A DNA stretch of 64,000 nucleotides from Olsenella sp. KH3B4 (GCA_900111695.1 FOHD01000001.1:248001-312000); one strand, 5' to 3'. Positions 28,639 to 38,481 are shown, counted from the first letter of the stretch. The notes: generated by a model not told the origin, from the letters alone. Program-made: numbers and translations.

Positions 28639-29523
28639 CTACGCCTTGGGCAGGCACCAGAGGTCGTAGGAGACGCCCTGGTCGGAGTACTTCTCGCAGA
28701 GCTCCTTGACGGTTCCCTCGGAGTCCAGGGCCTGGAGGTCCGCCTCGACGGTCTTGGCCAGCTGTGCGCCGTCGTCCGTCTTCGCGAAGCCCACGCCAAA
28801 GTGCTCCGAGTTGAGGTTCTCGTCGAGGATGCGGAACTCCGATGTCTTGTCGCCAATGTTGAAGACGGCAACGGGGTAGTCGATGGCAATGGCATCAACC
28901 TGGCCGCTCTCGAGCATCATGAAGGCGGTGTTGTAGTTGTCGATGGTCTGGAGGTTACCAAAGCTCTTGCCAAGCTCCTCCTGCGAGCCGCCCTCGGAGA
29001 GGACGTCGAGCGCAGCGGAGTCTGCCTGGGTGATGACGTTCTTGCCGGCAAGGTCGGAGAGCTTCTGGACATCGGAGGAGGCGGGAACGACGACAACCTG
29101 GCGGTTCTCCATGTAGGGGTCGGTGAAGGCATAGCCGTCCTCGCGTCCCTCGATGGTGAAGCCGTTCCAGATGCAGGTGATCTGGCCTGAGTTGAGCAGG
29201 GTGTCCTTGGCGTCCCACGAGATGGGCGTGGGCACGAGCGTCCAGCCCTCGCGGTCGCAGACCGCCTGGGCAAGCTCGATGTCGAAGCCGGTGTAGGAGC
29301 CGTCGTCGCCCATGTAGCCATAGGGTGGGAAGTCCTGGTCGAAGCCAAGGACAAAGTTGCCGTCGAAGGAGGACGTAGAGGACGAGGGCGCGTCTGACGA
29401 GCTAGAAGAGGCGTTGGAGCTGCTGGTGCTTGTGGAGGAGCCACAGGCGGCAAGGCCAAGGGCACCCGTGATTCCCAGGGCGGCGGTGATGAACTGGCGG
29501 CGGTCAAGCGTGACGTTGGACAT
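28639..29523 (-). CDS. Amino-acid ABC transporter substrate-binding lipoprotein
   Basis: A 294-residue family 3 solute-binding protein. The N-terminus has a Tat-like DRRQF motif followed by a hydrophobic stretch and the lipobox LAAC (lipidated Cys about residue 27), then a serine-rich linker. The mature part has the fold's landmarks: GFDQDFPPYGYMGDDGSYTGFDIELA and IWNGFTIEGREDGYAFTDPY. The ATG at 29523 has GGGAG five bases upstream. Ligand probably a polar amino acid; not determinable. Confidence 0.92.
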   Translation of the reverse strand: MSNVTLDRRQFITAALGITGALGLAACGSSTSTSSSNASSSSSDAPSSSTSSFDGNFVLGFDQDFPPYGYMGDDGSYTGFDIELAQAVCDREGWTLVPTPISWDAKDTLLNSGQITCIWNGFTIEGREDGYAFTDPYMENRQVVVVPASSDVQKLSDLAGKNVITQADSAALDVLSEGGSQEELGKSFGNLQTIDNYNTAFMMLESGQVDAIAIDYPVAVFNIGDKTSEFRILDENLNSEHFGVGFAKTDDGAQLAKTVEADLQALDSEGTVKELCEKYSDQGVSYDLWCLPKA

Positions 29524-29588
29524 GGTTGCTCCCATCTGCAGTAGATGACGTAGGCGAGGCACTTTAGTGCGATGGAGTACAGGTGTAC

Positions 29589-29617
29589 AGAATAGCGGCG
29601 ACACGACCCGGGTTCAA
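29589..29617 (-). promoter_or_regulatory. Promoter of amino-acid ABC operon
   Basis: On the minus strand, -35 TTGAAC, a 17-base spacer and -10 TATTCT. A GTACA-GG-TGTAC inverted repeat (29577-29588) covers the expected transcription start and may be an operator. Confidence 0.6.
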
Positions 29618-29713
29618 CATTTTCAGCTCGTGTGCACCCATCGCTTAACAATTACGGCAGGGGATGCGGCTCGGCGGCACTGCCAGACGGCACTGCTCGG
29701 CAGATTGCTGTCA

Positions 29714-29779
29714 CTGTTGAGAAGGATATGGACGAAATTCCACCCGCGGGGTCCACAAAACGTCGGAATTCTTCTCAAC
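29714..29779. repeat. Repeat family C, copy 1
   Basis: A 66-base unit with outer arms CTGTTGAGAAGGA and TTCTTCTCAAC and inner ends ATGGACG and ACGTCGGAAT. Its reverse complement aligns without gaps over the full length with the copy at 51984-52049. Confidence 0.65.
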
Positions 29780-30110
29780 GGCGAAGTTGGATCTCCCCGC
29801 CACTGCTCCTGTGTGGCGCCCGCACTCCAAGGCAAAGTAAAAATGACGGTTGGTTGCAGTTTTGGTAAAGATTCTTATACGACATTGCCCCAGTAGTAAT
29901 TCTCTGACCTGCTGTTTATCAGATTCGCAACCAGTTTATACTTGGGGTACCCCCAAAAAACCTACTCTCAACCGAAGATTCCTGCCATCGTGCGTTCGAT
30001 GGACGCCAACAGTGGCAGAGCTCGTAGTGACAACGCCGAAGCCGCAAGCGCAACCGGAAAAAGCGGCTATCGTAGGGAGCGACAGGAAGCACAAAGGCCA
30101 GGAGGCGTGC

Positions 30111-30740
30111 GTGGATATTACAACCCAAGGTCTTGGCGGCGGGAATTCCGGTCTCGTCGAGGTTCGCAGGGCACTTGAGCCAGACCCTGCCCTCGTGGAG
30201 CGCGTGGATACAGACGAACATGTCTGGCAGGGTAAGATCTTCGCAGTGGACCACCTCTTGGTAGAGCTTTCCGATGGCTCGCACGCATGGCGTGAGGTGG
30301 TTCACCATCATGGCGGCGCAGGGGTCGTAGCCATCCGCGATGGCAGGGTGTGCCTCGTTCGCCAGTACCGGGTGGTGCTTGGCCGGGTAACGCTTGAGAT
30401 TCCGGCCGGAAAGCTCGAGGGAGACGAGCAGGGCGAGAAGTGCGCCGCGCGCGAGCTCGCCGAGGAGACGGGGCTACACGCCGAGAAGCTCGTGCATCTC
30501 GCCACAGTACTGGGCTCTCCGGGCTTCACCGACGAGCACACCGAGGTGTTTCTTGCCCAGGGGCTCTCGCAAGGGGTCTCCCGCCCCGACGAGGGCGAAG
30601 TCCTGCGCGCTGTCTGGCTTCCGCTGAACGAGGTAGTACGCGCAATATCTGCGGGGCTCATCCAAGACGGAAAGACTGTCACGGGGGTTCTTGCCGCCCG
30701 GGCGCTACTTGGGGATGAGCCCACAGGCAACTTGCGCTAG
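30111..30740 (+). CDS. NUDIX hydrolase, ADP-ribose pyrophosphatase type
   Basis: A 209-residue NUDIX enzyme. The NUDIX box GKLEGDEQGEKCAARELAEETG fits the G-x5-E-x7-RE-x2-EE-x-G rule and binds the metal for pyrophosphate cleavage. The LEIPAGKLE approach and the SPGFTDEHTEVFLA segment after the box are typical of ADP-ribose pyrophosphatases. The start is a GTG with GGAGG five bases upstream. tRNA-Arg follows 23 bases after the stop. Confidence 0.9.
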   Translation: MDITTQGLGGGNSGLVEVRRALEPDPALVERVDTDEHVWQGKIFAVDHLLVELSDGSHAWREVVHHHGGAGVVAIRDGRVCLVRQYRVVLGRVTLEIPAGKLEGDEQGEKCAARELAEETGLHAEKLVHLATVLGSPGFTDEHTEVFLAQGLSQGVSRPDEGEVLRAVWLPLNEVVRAISAGLIQDGKTVTGVLAARALLGDEPTGNLR

Positions 30741-30763
30741 AATGGCATGGCCGAAAAGGCGAC

Positions 30764-30840
30764 GCTCCCTTAACTCAGCTGGATAGAGTAGCGGACTTCT
30801 AATCCGAATGTCGAGGGTTCGAATCCCCCAGGGAGCACCA
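30764..30840 (+). tRNA. tRNA-Arg (anticodon TCT)
   Basis: A 77-base cloverleaf with acceptor stem GCTCCCT/AGGGAGC, anticodon loop CTTCTAA (anticodon TCT), GGGTTCGAATCCC in the T arm, and an encoded CCA. Possibly co-transcribed with the NUDIX gene. Confidence 0.93.
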
Positions 30841-30850
30841 GAAAGCAGCA

Positions 30851-30880
30851 GCCCAGGGCACGTGGTGCCCTGGGCTTTTT
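30851..30880 (+). terminator. Terminator of tRNA-Arg
   Basis: An 11-base-pair stem GCCCAGGGCAC/GTGCCCTGGGC with a three-base loop, then TTTTTG. Confidence 0.9.
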
Positions 30881-30930
30881 GTTTAGAGCGGCTTAAGCTC
30901 CACGCCACGCAAGAGAGAAGAGTCTCTCCC

Positions 30931-32403
30931 CTACTTCACTTCTGCAAGGTCGCCGCGGTTGAGCGCCTCCTCGTAGAGGTGCTTGAAGACCATGCTGCCA
31001 TGCAGGCCGTCGTGCTCGAACTCGTTGGTGACCCAGGCATGGCTTGCGCCCACCCGCGAGAGCGTGTCCAGCTGAAGGCCAGAGTCCACATAGGCGTCAT
31101 CGAAGTAGACGGCCGCCTGGAGCGGGACCTCGTTTCTCGCAAGCTGCTCCTGGTCGTAGAGATGGCCAAACTCGGTGTCGGCCATGAGAACGTCCATCGC
31201 GGGGGCAAACGGCGTGAGCGACGGATCGTCCTTGAACATCCAGGGGAACATCGCCTCGGCAAAGAGCATGAGGGGACGCGCGTCCTCGGAGAACTCCGGT
31301 CTGCTCGCCGCCTCGTGCGCCGCGGCCCAGTCTATGGGCGCGTTCAGCGTGCCGTCCGCATAGATGAACTCCTGGAGCGTCCAGTAGAGCGGGCTTGTGT
31401 ACGAGGAGGTCATCGACTGGACCTGATCGAGGAAGCCACCAAAGAGGCGCACGTGGGAGGCGTCTCCGCCGGCCGCGGCAAGAGCATCGTCGCAGGAGCC
31501 GTCGCCATCGGAAAAGGCAACGTCGAAGAGGGCGTGCAGACGCTCGGGCGCAGGCTTCATACCAAGGCCACCCCCCACGAGCTGAAGTCGCCTCACCGAG
31601 AAGGGAGAGCCATCGGGCAGGGTCACGTCGCCTGCGGCAAGGCGGTCGGCCACGAGAGAAACGCGCTTCTCGTCCTCGGGATAGCGCTCGTAGTAGGCGC
31701 GGGTTTTGGCCACCATGCGCGGGAAGGTGTGCGCATAGACCTCCGCCGCGCTTGCTGGCACGTGGGGAATGCCACCGCAGGTAAAGCTTGCCGCAACACC
31801 AGACGGGAAGGCGGAGAGGTTTGCCAAGGTGAGAAACCCACCATAGCTTTGCCCCAAGGTAACCCACTTGCGACCGCCAAACTCGGTGAGGCGCAGGTAC
31901 TCGAAGTCGCGGATGATCGAGTCTGCCATGAATCGCTTGAGGTAGTTGGCCTGGCATCGCGCCGGATCTGCACCATGAGCGGCGGCCTCGTCCCCCACGG
32001 CAGCGATGCGCGCACCGTCCACGCGCGAGGAGCGTCCGCAGCCACGCTGGTCGGGTAGAACCACGCGAAAGTGGCGCAGTGCCTCCTCGACCCATCCGTC
32101 ACTCTGGGGCGAGAGGGGCCGAGGGCACGCACCTCCGGGCCCACCCTGGAGAAACACAATGAGCGGCAGGTCGCGGCCAACGTTCTCGGGCGAGCAGAGC
32201 ACGCGGTAGAAGAGCTTGATGCTCTTGCCCACAAACGCAGGGTCGGGTTTCTCGGCAGCACCCTCCATGGCAAGCGCAGAGGGGTCATCCTGGTCCACGC
32301 CGGCAAGGGCAGCCGGGCTGGTGCCACGCCAGTCGAGCGGCACCTCGATGGAGTGGTCTTCCGCGTAGATGCCCGGAAGGTAATAGCTGGTAAGAAGCGC
32401 CAT
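30931..32403 (-). CDS. Alpha/beta hydrolase, prolyl aminopeptidase-like (S33)
   Basis: A 490-residue serine peptidase. The oxyanion motif FLQGGPGG, the LPDQRGCGRS strand and the nucleophile elbow GQSYGG are the proline iminopeptidase signatures; the histidine near the C-terminus is probably in FEHDGLHG. Such enzymes release N-terminal proline from peptides. No signal peptide, so cytoplasmic. It starts 14 bases after asd, so it is the last gene of the hom-lysC-asd string, a link to amino-acid supply that is positional only. Confidence 0.88.
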   Translation of the reverse strand: MALLTSYYLPGIYAEDHSIEVPLDWRGTSPAALAGVDQDDPSALAMEGAAEKPDPAFVGKSIKLFYRVLCSPENVGRDLPLIVFLQGGPGGACPRPLSPQSDGWVEEALRHFRVVLPDQRGCGRSSRVDGARIAAVGDEAAAHGADPARCQANYLKRFMADSIIRDFEYLRLTEFGGRKWVTLGQSYGGFLTLANLSAFPSGVAASFTCGGIPHVPASAAEVYAHTFPRMVAKTRAYYERYPEDEKRVSLVADRLAAGDVTLPDGSPFSVRRLQLVGGGLGMKPAPERLHALFDVAFSDGDGSCDDALAAAGGDASHVRLFGGFLDQVQSMTSSYTSPLYWTLQEFIYADGTLNAPIDWAAAHEAASRPEFSEDARPLMLFAEAMFPWMFKDDPSLTPFAPAMDVLMADTEFGHLYDQEQLARNEVPLQAAVYFDDAYVDSGLQLDTLSRVGASHAWVTNEFEHDGLHGSMVFKHLYEEALNRGDLAEVK

Positions 32404-32417
32404 TCGAATCCCTCGCC

Positions 32418-33431
32418 CTAGAGCAGGTACTCTGCGATCTGGACCGCGTTGGTGGCAGCGCCCTTGCGGATCTGGTCACCGCAGCACCAGAACGCGAGCG
32501 AGTTCACGCCGTCCGGCGCCGAGAGGTCGCGACGGATGCGGCCAACGTAGACCAGGTCCTGGTCGGAGGTGTCAAGCGGCATGGGGTAACGCAGGTTCGC
32601 GGGGTCGTCCACGACCTTGACGCCAGGCGCGGCAGCAAGCGCCTCGCGCGCCTCATCGGGCGAGATGGGACGGTCAAACTCTGCCGTGATGGACTCCGAG
32701 TGCGAGCGCATGACCGGCACGCGGACGCAGGTGCAGTTCACGCGGACCTCGGGAAGGTGCATGATCTTGCGACCCTCGTTCTGCATCTTCCATTCCTCCG
32801 AGGTGTAGCCCTCGTCCTTGAAGGATCCAATCTGCGGGATAAGGTTCGCGGCCAGCTGGTAGGCGAAGGGGCTCGTGTCGCCCATCTCGCCGCCCTCGGC
32901 AACGACCTTCATCTCTCGCTGGAGCTCGGTGAGGCCGGGCATGCCGGCGCCAGAGGCGGCCTGATAGGTGGAGACGATCAGGCGACGCAGACCGGCTAGC
33001 TTGTGCAGCGGCCAGGTGGGCACGAGCCCGATGATCGTGGCGCAGTTGGGGTTGGCGATGATGTTGCGCGGGTGGTTGGCGATGTCCACGGCATTGATCT
33101 CGGGGATGACCAGCGGAACGTCGGGGTCGAGGCGGAAGGCGTGCGAGTTGTCCACGCATACCGCGCCACGCTTGGCCGCCTCGGGAAGCAGCGCCTTTGC
33201 GGTAGCGTCGCTCGCGGCGCCAAGCACGATGTCGGCGCCCTCGAACGCCTCGGGGGTCGCCTCGGCCACAGGCACGGCCTCGCCGTGGAAGGAGACGGTC
33301 TTGCCAACCGAGCGCGCGCTCGCGAGGGGAACGAGCTTGGCCACGGGGAAGTTGCGCTCCTCGAGGCACTGAATCATCTGCGTGCCAACGACGCCTGTGG
33401 CACCGAGAATGGCGACGGTCTTGTCTGCCAT
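32418..33431 (-). CDS. asd: Aspartate-semialdehyde dehydrogenase
   Basis: A 337-residue enzyme that reduces aspartyl phosphate to the semialdehyde, the branch point to lysine, threonine, methionine and cell-wall precursors. The NADP loop is GATGVVGTQM, the catalytic cysteine lies in ANPNCATI, and STYQAASGAG is the usual following segment. It is 48 bases downstream of lysC in the same direction. Confidence 0.96.
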   Translation of the reverse strand: MADKTVAILGATGVVGTQMIQCLEERNFPVAKLVPLASARSVGKTVSFHGEAVPVAEATPEAFEGADIVLGAASDATAKALLPEAAKRGAVCVDNSHAFRLDPDVPLVIPEINAVDIANHPRNIIANPNCATIIGLVPTWPLHKLAGLRRLIVSTYQAASGAGMPGLTELQREMKVVAEGGEMGDTSPFAYQLAANLIPQIGSFKDEGYTSEEWKMQNEGRKIMHLPEVRVNCTCVRVPVMRSHSESITAEFDRPISPDEAREALAAAPGVKVVDDPANLRYPMPLDTSDQDLVYVGRIRRDLSAPDGVNSLAFWCCGDQIRKGAATNAVQIAEYLL

Positions 33432-33479
33432 GATTGTGGGTCCTTTCTCTGCGTGCCCTTGAGGGCAGCGATGGGTTCT

Positions 33480-34817
33480 TTAGGCCTTCTCGGCCGAGAC
33501 CATCTCGTTTCGAACAAAGCGCTCGTAGATGACCTTGATTGCGCGCTCGAAATCGGTGTTGTCAACGCCCAGGATGATGGAGATCTCCTCAGAGCTCTGG
33601 GTGATCATGCGGATGTTGATGCCGGCGTCTCCCAGCGCGCCGAAGATCTTGCCCGAGGTACCGGAGCGCCTGGACATGTTGCGGCCGACAACCGAGATGA
33701 GCGCCAGCTTGTCGACCATCACGATGTCGTCGGGCTTGATCTCGCGACGGATGTCGTTGACGATCGAGTAGATCTTGTCCTTGACGTCGGCAGCAGCAAC
33801 CACAACGCCAAACGAGTCGACACCCGTGGGGATGTGCTCGATGGAGACGCCATAGCGCTCGAAGATGGAAAGCGCGCGAGAGATGACGCCGACCTCGTTG
33901 GACATGTGCGCCTTCTTGACGTGCACCGCCATGAAGTCCTTGCGGCCGGCGATGCCCGTGATCAGGTGCTCGTCCGCACCCGTCTCGGCCGTCTCGCGAA
34001 TCGTGGTGCCAGCGTCCTGGGGACGGTTGGTGTTCATGATCTTGATGGGGATGTTGACCTCGCGCACCGGGAAGATGGCCTCCTCCTGGAGGACCGAGGC
34101 GCCCATGTAGGAGAGCTCGCGCATCTCGTCGAACGTGATGCGGCGAATGGAGCGGGGGTTCTCGACGATCCTGGGGTCTGCGGAGAGGAAGCCCGAGACG
34201 TCCGTCCAGTTCTCGTAGACGTCGGCATCGAGGCAGCGGGCGGCGATGGCGCCCGTGATGTCGCCGCCGCCGCGCTGGAAGAGCTTGATGGCGCCGTCGA
34301 CGGTAGCACCGTAGAAGCCGGGCAGCACGAAGGCGCCGTTCCTGTGGGCGAAGTCCTTGAGGCGCACGGCGGTGCGCTCCATGTCCACGTTGCCGTCATG
34401 GTGAAACACGATGACGTCCGCGGCATCCACAAACGGAAGCCCCAGGTACTCGGCCATGATGTTGGCGGTGAACCACTCTCCGCGCGAGACCACGTACTCG
34501 GGCGAGTGCTTCTTGATGTTGGCGGCGAAGGTCTCGAACTTCTCGGCAACCGGCCACTTGACGCCCAGCTCGTCGGCAATGTCAATAAAGCGCTGCTCGA
34601 TGTCGGCGAGAAGCGAGGTGCAGTCGACGTGGTACTCGATATGCGCGTTCACAAGAAGCAGAAGATCGGTGATCTTGTTGTCACCCGAGAAGCGCTTGCC
34701 CACGGCAGAGACAACCACAAAGCGGCGGTCGGGGTCTGACTCGACGATGGACTTGACCTTGCGGAACTGATCAGCGGTGGCGACGCTGGAGCCCCCGAAC
34801 TTGCAGATCTTGATCAT
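33480..34817 (-). CDS. lysC: Aspartate kinase
   Basis: A 445-residue aspartokinase that starts the aspartate pathway. The N-terminal kinase domain opens KICKFGGSSVATADQFRKV and includes GRGGGDITGAIAA-like sequence (here RGGGDITGA); the C-terminal part contains two ACT domains (MAVHVKKAHMSNEVG and SVVGRNMSRRSGTSGKIF), which usually bind the feedback amino acid. The start lies only ten bases after the hom stop, so hom-lysC-asd are an operon. Confidence 0.95.
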   Translation of the reverse strand: MIKICKFGGSSVATADQFRKVKSIVESDPDRRFVVVSAVGKRFSGDNKITDLLLLVNAHIEYHVDCTSLLADIEQRFIDIADELGVKWPVAEKFETFAANIKKHSPEYVVSRGEWFTANIMAEYLGLPFVDAADVIVFHHDGNVDMERTAVRLKDFAHRNGAFVLPGFYGATVDGAIKLFQRGGGDITGAIAARCLDADVYENWTDVSGFLSADPRIVENPRSIRRITFDEMRELSYMGASVLQEEAIFPVREVNIPIKIMNTNRPQDAGTTIRETAETGADEHLITGIAGRKDFMAVHVKKAHMSNEVGVISRALSIFERYGVSIEHIPTGVDSFGVVVAAADVKDKIYSIVNDIRREIKPDDIVMVDKLALISVVGRNMSRRSGTSGKIFGALGDAGINIRMITQSSEEISIILGVDNTDFERAIKVIYERFVRNEMVSAEKA

Positions 34818-34828
34818 GTGAACCTCTC

Positions 34829-35959
34829 CTAGCTGTTCGCGGACACGGCCGCCATGAACGTGGTTGGGTCGGACTTCAGCGCCTCGTCAAGCGTGGCGCG
34901 CGCCTGGGTTGCGGTGAGGTCATCCACGATGACGGCACCCGGCTCGTAGAACGTCGCGCCGGGGATGGTGGCCTCGGTGCGGAACACGTAGGGCCCGTGA
35001 AGCATGGCAGGGTCATACGTGAGACCACGAGAGAAGTCGTAGGTAGGCCTCCTTCCGGCCACGCAGTCAAGGATGTCCTGGACGATGGCGTTGCCTGTGG
35101 GGAGGCTGCCCGCGCCCTGCCCGTAGAACTTGAGCTCGCCAATCGAGGGCGCGTCGAGCGTCACGAGGTTGAAGTTGGTGGGCACGTTTGCCTCGAGCGT
35201 GGAGGTGCTCACCGCAACGGGCTCGACCGATACGGCGTAGCGACCATCCGCCTGGACGCCGCGGCCAATGAGCTTGACCGTGAGGTCGCGGCTTCCAAAG
35301 AGGCTCAGGTCGTACTTGGTGAGGTTCCTGATGCCAGAGACGGGCAGGTCCTGCGTGCAAGCAACGTCAAAGGCAACTGAGGCAGAGATGATAGTCTTGT
35401 TGCGCACGTCGATGCCGTCGATGTCGGCAGTGGGGTCCCTCTCGGCAAAGCCAAGCTCCTGCGCCTTGCTCAGCACCTCGGCAAAGTCCGCTCCGTCCTT
35501 CAGCATGGAGTAGACAATGTAGTTGGTGGTTCCGTTCATGATGCCCGAGAAGGACTGGATCTCCTCGATGCGGCGCACCTTCTCGATGCTCGCAATCCAG
35601 GGAATGCCACCGCCCACGGAGGCCTCGATGAGAAGACCCACACCCGCCTTGGACGCGGCCTCGGCGAACTCGGCAAAGTGGGCAGCGACAACGGCCTTGT
35701 TCGAGGTCACCACGTGCTTGCCGGCATTGAGCGCCTGCAGGATGAAAGAGTGGGCGGGCTCGATGCCGCCCATGCACTCCACCACGAGCTCGATTGACGT
35801 GTCATCAACGATGTCCTGGTAGTCAGGGGTCATACGCGGGTCGGTGAGACGATCGGGCAGCTCGAGGATGCGAGCGACCTCGACCTCGGGCACGCGCTCC
35901 TCGATGATCTGAGCAACGCCGCGACCAACGGTGCCGTACCCCAGGATGGCTATCTTCAT
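34829..35959 (-). CDS. hom: Homoserine dehydrogenase
   Basis: A 376-residue enzyme reducing aspartate semialdehyde to homoserine. The dinucleotide loop is ILGYGTVGRG; SNKAVVAAHF, the GGGIPWI segment and FSGIMNGTTNYI are conserved, as is the catalytic ERDPTADIDGIDVRNK region. At this length it lacks the C-terminal ACT domain of the longer forms, so feedback control may be weak or rest on aspartokinase. The ATG at 35959 is where homology begins; the in-frame upstream extension overlaps the divergent promoter region. Confidence 0.94.
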   Translation of the reverse strand: MKIAILGYGTVGRGVAQIIEERVPEVEVARILELPDRLTDPRMTPDYQDIVDDTSIELVVECMGGIEPAHSFILQALNAGKHVVTSNKAVVAAHFAEFAEAASKAGVGLLIEASVGGGIPWIASIEKVRRIEEIQSFSGIMNGTTNYIVYSMLKDGADFAEVLSKAQELGFAERDPTADIDGIDVRNKTIISASVAFDVACTQDLPVSGIRNLTKYDLSLFGSRDLTVKLIGRGVQADGRYAVSVEPVAVSTSTLEANVPTNFNLVTLDAPSIGELKFYGQGAGSLPTGNAIVQDILDCVAGRRPTYDFSRGLTYDPAMLHGPYVFRTEATIPGATFYEPGAVIVDDLTATQARATLDEALKSDPTTFMAAVSANS

Positions 35960-36079
35960 CGGCTTCCAATCTCTTTCAACTGTGTGTCGGCCCGTGCCGT
36001 GCGCCGCACGCCCATGCACGCTACCAGCTATCATACGAGCTGGACACGATACAAGGCCAAACAACGCAAGGAGCCGACC

Positions 36080-37564
36080 GTGGAAACGTTCTACCACAGC
36101 ACCCGTTCGCGCGGGGAATTGGTAACAAGCAAGCAAGCAATTCTCGCCGGTCTGGCACCCGACGGGGGTCTCTACGTCTCTGACGCTCTTGGCTCGGAGA
36201 AGCTCGACCTTGCCCAGGTGTGCGCAAGCGGCTTCACCCAGACTGCCGAGCGCGTATTGGGAACTCTCCTGCCCGACTACACAGCAGAGGAGCTTGCCGG
36301 GTGCGTGAGCACAGCCTACGGTGCTCAGTGGGACACGCCCGCCGTGTGCCCTGTCACACCTTTGGGCTCAGACTGGCTCCTCGAGCTCTTCCATGGCCCC
36401 ACCTGCGCCTTTAAGGACGTGGCCCTGCAGATGCTGCCGCAGCTCATGGGCGTTGCCCGTGAGGGAGACGGCCATGACGTGATGATCGTGACGGCGACCT
36501 CGGGCGACACCGGCAAGGCGGCGCTCGACGGCTTCTCCGACGTGCCACACACGGGCGTTTGCGTCTTCTATCCCTGGGGCAAGGTCTCCGACATCCAGCG
36601 CCTCCAGATGGTCACGCAGATTGGCGGCAACGTTGCCGTGTGTGCCATCCGCGGCAACTTCGACGACGCGCAGTCCGAGGTCAAGCGCATCTTCTCTAAC
36701 CGTGACCTCGCCGAGCGCCTCGCCGCGCGCAACGTGGTGCTCTCGAGCGCCAACTCCATCAACGTTGGCCGCCTGGCTCCGCAGGTGACGTACTACTTCG
36801 ACTCGTACGCCCAGCTCGTGCGCAAAGGCGCCATTGCCCGGGGCGACGAGGTCACCTACGTTGTCCCCACGGGCAACTTTGGCGACGTCCTTGCCGGCTA
36901 CTACGCTAAGCGCATGGGTCTGCCCGTTCGCAGGCTGGTCGTGGCGTCGAACGCCAATGACGTTCTCACCGACTTCCTCACCACGGGTACCTACGACAAG
37001 CGCCGCCCGTTTGTGAAGACCATCTCGCCCTCCATGGACATTTTGGTCTCCTCCAACCTTGAGCGCCTGCTGTACTTTGCCTCCAACGGAGATACCGAGC
37101 TTGTCTCGTCCCTCATGGCAGACCTTGTCGAGAAGGGCGTCTACACCGTGCCGCCCGCCCTTCTCGCCAGCATTCAGGAGACCTTTGGCTGCGGGCGCGC
37201 GGACGACGAGATGGCGCGCGAGACCATCCGTGCCACGTGGGAGAATTGTCACAAGCTCATCGACCCGCACACTGCCGTGGCGAAGCACGTCATGGACGCG
37301 CTGCCGCAAGACGGCTCGGTGCGGGTGTGCCTCTCGACGGCAAGTCCCTACAAGTTCCCGGCAGACGTGCTGGGTGCGCTGGGGCTGGATGCCTCGGGCA
37401 TGAACGGCTTTGCGAGCATGGACTCGCTCGAGCACGTCACGGGCACAACGGCGCCCGTACAGCTCTCGAGCCTGCGCGACGCCGAGAGCCTTCACGACAA
37501 CGTGTGCGATCGCGACAAGATGGGCGCCTTCGTTGAGTCCGCGTGCGCAAGGATCTTCCTGTGA
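36080..37564 (+). CDS. thrC: Threonine synthase
   Basis: A 494-residue PLP enzyme converting O-phosphohomoserine to threonine. The PLP lysine is in GPTCAFKDVALQM; TATSGDTGKAAL, SSANSINVGRL and PTGNFGDVLAGYYAK are family motifs of the long threonine synthase type. The start is a GTG with AAGGAG six bases upstream. It is divergent from hom and overlaps thrB by the GTGA of its stop. Confidence 0.96.
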   Translation: METFYHSTRSRGELVTSKQAILAGLAPDGGLYVSDALGSEKLDLAQVCASGFTQTAERVLGTLLPDYTAEELAGCVSTAYGAQWDTPAVCPVTPLGSDWLLELFHGPTCAFKDVALQMLPQLMGVAREGDGHDVMIVTATSGDTGKAALDGFSDVPHTGVCVFYPWGKVSDIQRLQMVTQIGGNVAVCAIRGNFDDAQSEVKRIFSNRDLAERLAARNVVLSSANSINVGRLAPQVTYYFDSYAQLVRKGAIARGDEVTYVVPTGNFGDVLAGYYAKRMGLPVRRLVVASNANDVLTDFLTTGTYDKRRPFVKTISPSMDILVSSNLERLLYFASNGDTELVSSLMADLVEKGVYTVPPALLASIQETFGCGRADDEMARETIRATWENCHKLIDPHTAVAKHVMDALPQDGSVRVCLSTASPYKFPADVLGALGLDASGMNGFASMDSLEHVTGTTAPVQLSSLRDAESLHDNVCDRDKMGAFVESACARIFL

Positions 37565-38481
37565 GCGCGGCGGAGGGCGGACAGGCGGCCGTTGGCAAAA
37601 CCGTGCGCGTAAGCGTGCCTGCGACCTCGGCAAACCTGGGCGTTGGCTTTGACGTCCTTGGCCTTGCTCTTGACCTTTCCGCCGAGTTTGCCTTCGAGCC
37701 GTCAGACGCCCTGAAGATCGACGGGTGCGCGCCCGAGCTTGCGGGCGAGGACAACCTGGTGTGGACCTCGTACCTCTGCGGCTGCAGGGAGTTTGGCCTT
37801 GAGGCCCAGCCGCTCCACATCACCGAGTCTTGCACGATTCCCGCCTCCGGCGGTCTTGGGTCCAGCTCAACGTGCGTTGTGGCGGGCATTGCGGCGGCCC
37901 AGGCGCTTGCAGGGCTGCCTCTCGACCGAGAGCGCACGCTTTCTCTCGCCACCGCCATCGAGGGCCACCCCGACAACGTTGCCCCCGCCGTGATGGGTGG
38001 CCTCGTGAGCTCCTACGTCGAGGGGCCAACGACAGTTACCACGCGCTGGGTGGTTGCCGACAACCTGCGCTTTGTTTGCATGGCTCCCCCCTACCGCGTC
38101 CTCACCCGCGACGCGCGTCGAGCGCTTCCTGCCATGGTCCCCACAAGCACCGTCTCCTGGCAGGTGGGGCGCTGTCTCGCCATGGTGAGCGCCATGGCCA
38201 AGGGTGATGCGGACGCCATTCGCGCATGCTGCCACGACCGCATCCACGAGCCGTACCGCGCGCCCCTCATCCCCGACTACCAAATGCTGCACGACGTCGC
38301 CCACGAGAACGGCGCCTGCACGTTCCTCATCTCTGGGTCCGGCGCCACGATGATGGCGATTGCGGACGGAGACGAGCGCGCGGCAAGCGTTGCCCACGCC
38401 GTGAGCGAGGCCATGCCGCAGCTCTGGGTGCGCACGCTGCGCGCGAGCGAGCATGGCACCACCGTGCGCGTGGCGCAGTGA
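37561..38481 (+). CDS. thrB: Homoserine kinase
   Basis: A 306-residue GHMP kinase that makes O-phosphohomoserine for ThrC. PATSANLGVGFDVLGLAL and the ATP loop PASGGLGSSST are diagnostic; ISGSGATM near the C-terminus is the third GHMP motif. The GTG start overlaps the thrC stop (GTGA), so translation is coupled. The TGA stop is formed by the left arm of a family A palindrome. Confidence 0.95.
   Translation: MSAAEGGQAAVGKTVRVSVPATSANLGVGFDVLGLALDLSAEFAFEPSDALKIDGCAPELAGEDNLVWTSYLCGCREFGLEAQPLHITESCTIPASGGLGSSSTCVVAGIAAAQALAGLPLDRERTLSLATAIEGHPDNVAPAVMGGLVSSYVEGPTTVTTRWVVADNLRFVCMAPPYRVLTRDARRALPAMVPTSTVSWQVGRCLAMVSAMAKGDADAIRACCHDRIHEPYRAPLIPDYQMLHDVAHENGACTFLISGSGATMMAIADGDERAASVAHAVSEAMPQLWVRTLRASEHGTTVRVAQ

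Larger units (their letters stand above)
29524..30110. other. Intergenic region between binding protein and NUDIX genes
   Basis: About 590 bases without a convincing gene. It contains the promoter of the ABC operon (29589-29617), repeat family C copy 1 (29714-29779), and an AT-richer stretch (29840-29960) with a GGGGTACCCCC palindrome. Frames that extend upstream of the NUDIX gene have no protein-like character. Confidence 0.55.

Noticed and set aside
29850..30110. N-terminal extension of the NUDIX gene to an ATG at 29850
   Set aside because: The added 87 residues look random and the GTG at 30111 has a perfect GGAGG at five bases; homology to NUDIX enzymes starts only after it.
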